From assembly GCA_902805805.1 (NCBI GenBank), contig CADCUE010000114.1, positions 1 through 11,724 of the forward strand: DNA of 11,724 bases. Direction: 5' to 3'. Below the pieces are notes generated by a model, which worked only from the letters and a program-made list of their open reading frames with translations, did not search any database and had not been told where the DNA came from. The DNA is from an uncultured Frankineae bacterium. GTDB taxonomy: Bacteria > Actinomycetota > Actinomycetes > Mycobacteriales > SCTD01. The position numbers and the translations under genes were made by a program. Positions 8,355-11,724 of this stretch are shown here, one piece after another (within the stretch, counting starts at the first letter, position 1; each line of letters begins with the position of its first letter).

Positions 8355-9256
8355 CAGGCGGTCTCCACCACCCGGGCTCCGGCGACCGGGCCCTCGGCGC
8401 GCCGCACGTCGCAGCAGATCCCCTGACCGGCGAGGGTGGCCGCCAGCGCGGCCGCGTGCGCGTCGTCGCGGGCGAGGACGGCGACCGTCGGACCGGACCC
8501 CGACACGAGAGCGCCGAGGGCGCCCAGCGAGCGCGCCCCCTCGAGGACGTCCCGCAGCGCCGGGCGCAGGGCGAGGGCCGGCTCCTGCAGGTCGTTGCCG
8601 AGCGCGCGGCCGAGCGCGACGGCGTCCCCCTGCCGCAGCGCCGCCAGGACCGCGTCGGGATCGGCCACCGCGTCGGCGGTCCCGGCCTCGCGCCGGCGGT
8701 CGAGCTCGGCGTAGACCGCGGGCGTGGAAAGGCCGCCCTCGGAGACGGCGAGCACCCACGAGTACGCGCCCTGCTCCAGGACCTCCGTCAGCTGGTGACC
8801 GCGACCGGTCCCGAGGGCCGTGCCGCCGTGCACCGAGAACGGGACGTCGCTGCCGAGCTGGGCGGCGAGGCCGGTCAGCTCGTCGCGGGACAGGCCGGTG
8901 CCCCACAGGGCGTCGCAGCCGACGAGAGCGGCTGCCGCATCGGCAGATCCGCCGGCGCAGCCGCCCGACACGGGGATGCCCTTGCGGATGTGGACGGCCA
9001 CCCGCGGGTCCTGACCGGTGGTGGCGGCGGCGAGGGCGACGGCGCGCACCGCGAGGTTCGTGGCGTCGAGCGGCACGTCCTGCGCCCCGGACGCACCGGG
9101 CCCGTCCTCGACGGTGACGGTCAGCTCGTCGGCGCGCGTCAGGACGACCTCGTCGTACAGCCCGACGGCCTGGAAGACGGTGGTCAGCTCGTGGAACCCG
9201 TCCTCGCGCAGGCCGCCGACCGACAGCGCCAGGTTGAGCTTGGCCGGAGCGCGCAC
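8354..9256 (-). CDS. ispE: 4-diphosphocytidyl-2-C-methyl-D-erythritol kinase IspE
   Basis: This 300-residue GHMP-family kinase phosphorylates CDP-methylerythritol in the MEP pathway, feeding isopentenyl diphosphate synthesis for menaquinone, carotenoids and undecaprenyl lipid. The N-terminal RAPAKLNLAL carries the catalytic Lys. The ATP-binding GHMP loop is IPVSGGCAGGSADAAAAL, the catalytic Asp is in LGSDVPF, and the third GHMP motif is LGALVSGSGPTVAVL. The loop has Cys where I expect Met in many actinobacterial IspE proteins. GTG at 9256 is the only ATG/GTG/TTG codon in frame that keeps PAKLNL near the start, but no clear Shine-Dalgarno precedes it. The 74-bp gap from rsmA holds a pyrimidine-rich stretch on the coding strand. 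The stop overlaps the start of the ABC-F gene. Confidence 0.95.
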
Positions 9257-9330
9257 CGTGACGCGGTCGTGCGAGCGGGGGGAGGGCAGGACCGGCTCCA
9301 GGAGAGGGCGTGCGGACGGACGGTGCCAGC

Positions 9331-10176
9331 CTACGGGCGGGACGTCGCGGCGAGCCGGGCGAAGTCCTCGACGGCGAGGACCTCACCCCGCGCGCCCGGG
9401 TCGATGCCGGCCGCCCGCAGCCGCTGCTCCGCGACGGCGGCCGACCCGGCCCAGCCGGCCAGGGCCGCCCGCAGGGTCTTGCGGCGCTGGGCGAAGGCGG
9501 CGTCGACGACGGCGAAGGTCGCGAGCCGGTCACCGGGCGGCGGCTCGCGCCGGGTGAAGGCCACCAGGCCGGAGTCGACGTGCGGCGCGGGCCAGAACAC
9601 GGTGCGTCCGATGGCCCCCGCCCGGCGGACGTCGGCGTACCACGCGGCCTTGACCGACGGCACGCCGTAGGTCCGGCTGCCCGGCGGTGCGACGAGCCGG
9701 TCGGCCACCTCCGCCTGGACCATGACCAGTCCGGTGCGCAGCGAGGGCAGGTGCTCGAGCAGCCGGAGCAGGACGGGCACCGCGACGTTGTAGGGCAGGT
9801 TGGCGACGAAGGCCGTCGGCGCGGGACCAGGGACCCCGGTGAGGGTCAGCGCGTCCTGCAGCACCACCTCCAGGCGGTCGGCGCGCGACGGCAGCCGCGC
9901 CGCCACCGTGGCGGGCAGAGCGGCGGCCAGCCCCGCGTCGATCTCGACGGCGACGACCCGGGACGCCACCTCGAGCAGGCCCAGGGTGAGCGAGCCCAGG
10001 CCCGGGCCGACCTCGACCACGACGTCGTCGACCCCGACACCGGCGGTGCGCACGAGGCGCCGCACGGTGTTGGGGTCGATGACGAAGTTCTGCCCGAGCG
10101 TCTTGGTGGGCCGCAGGTGCAGCGACGCGGCCAGGGAGCGGACGTCCGGTGCGCTCAGCAGTCCCTCGGTGGCCAC
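9331..10176 (-). CDS. rsmA: 16S rRNA (A1518/A1519-N6,N6) dimethyltransferase RsmA/KsgA
   Basis: This 281-residue SAM-dependent enzyme dimethylates two adjacent adenines in the 3'-terminal hairpin of 16S rRNA and acts in late small-subunit assembly; loss gives kasugamycin resistance. The start region has [12 protein letters not shown] (25-36). SAM motif I is [12 protein letters not shown] (54-65), the acidic post-I residues are VAVEID (75-80), then D108, and the catalytic motif is ANLPYN (125-130). The second half has [10 protein letters not shown], the YGVPSV segment and the C-terminal [12 protein letters not shown]. The start GTG at 10176 gives a normal length. The reading frame runs on upstream through the rpf gene, but that part is shadow. 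It lies 25 bp after rpfB on the same strand, so co-transcription is likely. The Shine-Dalgarno is weak. Confidence 0.95.
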   Translation of the reverse strand: MATEGLLSAPDVRSLAASLHLRPTKTLGQNFVIDPNTVRRLVRTAGVGVDDVVVEVGPGLGSLTLGLLEVASRVVAVEIDAGLAAALPATVAARLPSRADRLEVVLQDALTLTGVPGPAPTAFVANLPYNVAVPVLLRLLEHLPSLRTGLVMVQAEVADRLVAPPGSRTYGVPSVKAAWYADVRRAGAIGRTVFWPAPHVDSGLVAFTRREPPPGDRLATFAVVDAAFAQRRKTLRAALAGWAGSAAVAEQRLRAAGIDPGARGEVLAVEDFARLAATSRP

Positions 10177-10201
10177 CCGGCCAGTCTCGCCGACGGCGGT
10201 C

Positions 10202-11380
10202 CTAGCGCAGGTAGCGACCGCACTCGGGCCACTGACCGGCACCGGAGCGGTTGAAGAGCATCTGCGCGCGGCGGGTCTGCTCGGCGGCGGAGGCGGCGGC
10301 GGGGTCGCCCGACCCGCCGACGCTGCGCCAGGTCTGCGTCGAGAACTGGTACAGCCCTCGGTACTTGCCCGTCGAGCTGACCGCACCGGGGTTGCCGCCG
10401 GACTCGCACTGCGCGACCGCGGCCCAGCCGCTGCCGCCGCCGGCGGCGCTGCCCGAGCTGCTGCTGGAGCTGCTCGCACGGGGCGCGGTGCTGGGCGCGG
10501 AGGCGGCCGGCGCGACGGCCACGGGAGCGGGCTTCGTGCCGACCACGACGACGCGCGTCACCGGCGCGGCGAGGGTCTCGGTCTTCATCAGCTTCTTCTT
10601 CTCGAGCCGACCGTCGGCGAAGGTCCGCTCGACCGTGCGGCGGAGGCGCCCCGGCTGGCCGGCGGCGAGCACCCGGGTGCGGCCCTCGAGCAGGGTGCTG
10701 TCCTTGCGCTGCTCGGTGCGGAACGGCACCGCGACCGGCTCGTGCACCTGGTCGCGCTCCACGGACACGACGCGGACCGTCAGACCGTCCAGCACCCGCT
10801 GGGTGGCCGGGTGCGACACGCGGTCGTCGACGTCGACCGCGAGGCCCTCCTGCTGCAGGGCGGCACCGACGGTCGCGGCCGTCGTGGTGCGCGTGAGCGT
10901 CCGGCCGCCGGCCACGATGTTGAGCGTCTTCGGCGTGCTGACGGCGAGCTGCAGGCCCTCGAGGGGGATGCCGCGCGAGCGGCTGGCCGACAGGGCCAGA
11001 CCGCGGTCCCGCAGGCCGACCTGGTCCAGGGCCTCGTCGACGGAGTCGGCGGTCACCCAGACCGTCTTGGGCGCCCCGTCGACGACCAGCTGGAGCTCGC
11101 GGGCGCGCCGCAGAGCCACCTGCCCGCCGTCCTCGACCGGGCTGGACGCGGCGGGGACGAGCTGGTCGCGCTTGCCGGCGTCGACACCCGCAGCGGCGAG
11201 CACGTCGCCGGCGGTGTCGCCCCGGAAGTCGACCGAGCGGGCCTTGCCGTCCACGGTGAGGGTGACGGTCTTGCCGGTCGCCGACCAGGCAGCGCCACCG
11301 GCGACGGCAGCAGTCAGGGCCACGGCAGCGACGGGCAGCGCGGGCTTGCGGGCGGCACGCGAGAGCAGAGAGGGGGTCAC
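10202..11380 (-). CDS. rpfB: Resuscitation-promoting factor, RpfB-like (DUF348 x3, G5, Rpf domain)
   Basis: This is a secreted or membrane-tethered muralytic enzyme, 392 residues from the preferred start. A basic N terminus and one hydrophobic segment (about 14-31) act as signal or anchor. Three DUF348 repeats follow (about 38-78, 96-137, 151-193), then a G5 domain (about 203-282). A Ser/Ala/Gly-rich linker with seven consecutive Ser (285-317) leads to the lysozyme-like Rpf domain (318-392). That domain has QCESGGN with catalytic E326, [10 protein letters not shown], and C325/C387 as a likely disulfide. There is no Cys near the signal segment, so unlike M. tuberculosis RpfB it is not evidently a lipoprotein. 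GTG at 11380 has GGAG four bases upstream. A GTG at 11410 would add ten residues but lacks a Shine-Dalgarno. It heads rpfB-rsmA-ispE-ABC-F. Family role: cleaving peptidoglycan to promote regrowth from dormancy. Confidence 0.93.
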   Translation of the reverse strand: MTPSLLSRAARKPALPVAAVALTAAVAGGAAWSATGKTVTLTVDGKARSVDFRGDTAGDVLAAAGVDAGKRDQLVPAASSPVEDGGQVALRRARELQLVVDGAPKTVWVTADSVDEALDQVGLRDRGLALSASRSRGIPLEGLQLAVSTPKTLNIVAGGRTLTRTTTAATVGAALQQEGLAVDVDDRVSHPATQRVLDGLTVRVVSVERDQVHEPVAVPFRTEQRKDSTLLEGRTRVLAAGQPGRLRRTVERTFADGRLEKKKLMKTETLAAPVTRVVVVGTKPAPVAVAPAASAPSTAPRASSSSSSSGSAAGGGSGWAAVAQCESGGNPGAVSSTGKYRGLYQFSTQTWRSVGGSGDPAAASAAEQTRRAQMLFNRSGAGQWPECGRYLR

Positions 11381-11499
11381 GGAGCTCCGAAGGTGGTGCG
11401 TCCCGGGCACACGGACAGGGCCGCGGCCCGGGCTCAGCTCCGGGAGGAGCGAGCGCGGAGCGGCCGGGGTGCATCGGTGATCCCGGCGTCTGGAGATCG

Positions 11500-11529
11500 A
11501 CCGTACGGGGTACCCCCGTCGTCACACAA
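11500..11529 (-). promoter_or_regulatory. Candidate promoter of rpfB with overlapping palindromes
   Basis: On the - strand TTGTGT (11524-11529) is followed after 18 bp by TACGGT (11500-11505), which has the TANNNT form common in actinobacterial -10 elements. The -35 lies in the loop of an inverted repeat, GTCGT-N7-ACGAC (11518-11534). Between the boxes is the palindrome GGGGTACCCC. An alternative reading is a stress-sigma promoter GTGT-N17-GGGTAC (11510-11536). Transcription would start about 110 bases before the GTG start. Both readings are tentative. Confidence 0.35.
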
Positions 11530-11557
11530 ACGACACAGTGGGGATCTGCAGGCTCGC

Positions 11558-11577
11558 GGAGCCCCGGCGAGGGCTCC
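11558..11577. repeat. Perfect 7-bp stem-loop upstream of rpfB
   Basis: GGAGCCC (11558-11564) and GGGCTCC (11571-11577) are exact reverse complements with a six-base loop. There is no adjacent U-tract on either strand. It lies between the Crp-like site and the candidate promoter, or within the leader if transcription starts further upstream. It may be a terminator remnant of an upstream gene, a leader structure or an operator. Confidence 0.45.
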
Positions 11578-11622
11578 CGGTGGGGGATCGTCCCTGGTCA
11601 GCGGCGGTGTGCGAGGCGCAAT

Positions 11623-11638
11623 CGTGACACCGCTCACG
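11623..11638. promoter_or_regulatory. Crp/FNR-family (cAMP receptor protein-like) binding site candidate
   Basis: The sequence CGTGACACCGCTCACG is a perfect 5-bp-arm palindrome, CGTGA-N6-TCACG. It contains the GTGA-N6-TCAC core recognised by Crp proteins, whose Escherichia consensus is TGTGA-N6-TCACA; actinobacterial Crp recognises closely related sites. Crp control of rpfA genes is documented in Mycobacterium tuberculosis and Streptomyces, so its position upstream of an rpf gene is meaningful. It lies about 135 bases before the predicted start of transcription, which is far for classical activation. Confidence 0.5.
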
Positions 11639-11724
11639 AAGACGGCCAACGGCCCGGCCGGCCACGCAAGATCGCCACATCCGGCGCGGCGCCACCGCCA
11701 GCACCATAGTCCGCGAGACCCCCG

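Larger units (their letters stand above)
11381..11724 (-). other. Non-coding regulatory region upstream of rpfB
   Basis: No convincing gene is present in these 344 bases; the short open frames have shadow-like composition. The stretch holds a Crp-like palindrome, a 7-bp-stem hairpin, a candidate promoter with overlapping inverted repeats, and near the far edge a TATGGT -10-like hexamer (11703-11708, - strand). I looked for the c-di-AMP (ydaO) riboswitch known ahead of some actinobacterial rpf genes and did not see its conserved GGGTGAA-type segments. The gene usually further upstream (tatD-like) must lie outside the window. Confidence 0.6.

Noticed and set aside
9331..10479. Longer RsmA starting upstream inside rpfB
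   Set aside because: The added residues are Ala/Arg/Pro-rich antisense-like sequence in the rpfB frame shift, while GTG 10176 gives the normal family length.
11434..11707. Two small - strand open frames of 61 and 71 codons upstream of rpfB
   Set aside because: They overlap in different frames, contain Arg/Pro/Ser-rich composition and no motif, and cover the regulatory palindromes.
11381..11724. c-di-AMP (ydaO) riboswitch upstream of rpfB
   Set aside because: It is known ahead of some actinobacterial rpf genes, but the conserved GGGTGAA-like and associated helix sequences are not visible. A covariance-model search would settle it.

Overview
The window is chromosomal DNA from a high-GC Gram-positive bacterium (Actinomycetota). 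G and C dominate throughout, third codon positions are almost always G or C, GTG starts are common, and the right-hand cluster has the actinobacterial order rpf - rsmA/ksgA - ispE - ABC-F ATPase. A Geodermatophilaceae-like or related soil actinomycete is a guess; the sequence alone does not fix the family.

Left edge to 1.5 kb (+ strand): the 3' end of an unrecognised Ala/Pro-rich protein with one C-terminal membrane segment, then a complete SCD1-type membrane acyl-CoA Delta9 desaturase. About 1.47-5.2 kb (- strand): a compact ethanolamine catabolism operon, eat (permease) - eutB - eutC, whose genes overlap by four bases each (GTGA and ATGA). The permease brings ethanolamine in and the adenosylcobalamin-dependent lyase splits it to acetaldehyde and ammonia. 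No microcompartment, reactivase (eutA), aldehyde dehydrogenase or regulator gene lies in the window. The 3' ends of the desaturase and eutC overlap on opposite strands.

About 5.2-6.6 kb: a small four-helix membrane protein (DUF4383, - strand) and a DUF72/YecE-type protein (+ strand) diverge from a short intergenic region. That region holds a perfect 10-bp-arm inverted repeat and a stress-sigma-like promoter (GNNT-N15-GGGTAC).

About 6.6-11.4 kb (- strand, transcribed right to left): rpfB-like resuscitation-promoting factor, rsmA/ksgA (16S rRNA dimethyltransferase), ispE (MEP isoprenoid pathway) and an Uup-like ABC-F ATPase. The intergenic gaps are 25 and 74 bp, followed by a TGATG overlap, so one operon is likely. 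The 344 bp upstream of rpfB has no convincing gene. It carries a GTGA-N6-TCAC palindrome of the Crp type, a candidate promoter and a 7-bp-stem hairpin.

Most of this is conserved housekeeping or ordinary accessory metabolism. I see no mobile element, CRISPR, tRNA or rRNA, and no wholly new system. The points most worth checking are regulatory: the inverted repeat at 5665-5691, the stress-type promoter at 5717-5741, the Crp-like site at 11623-11638 and the terminator-like repeat spanning two convergent stop codons at 6563-6594.
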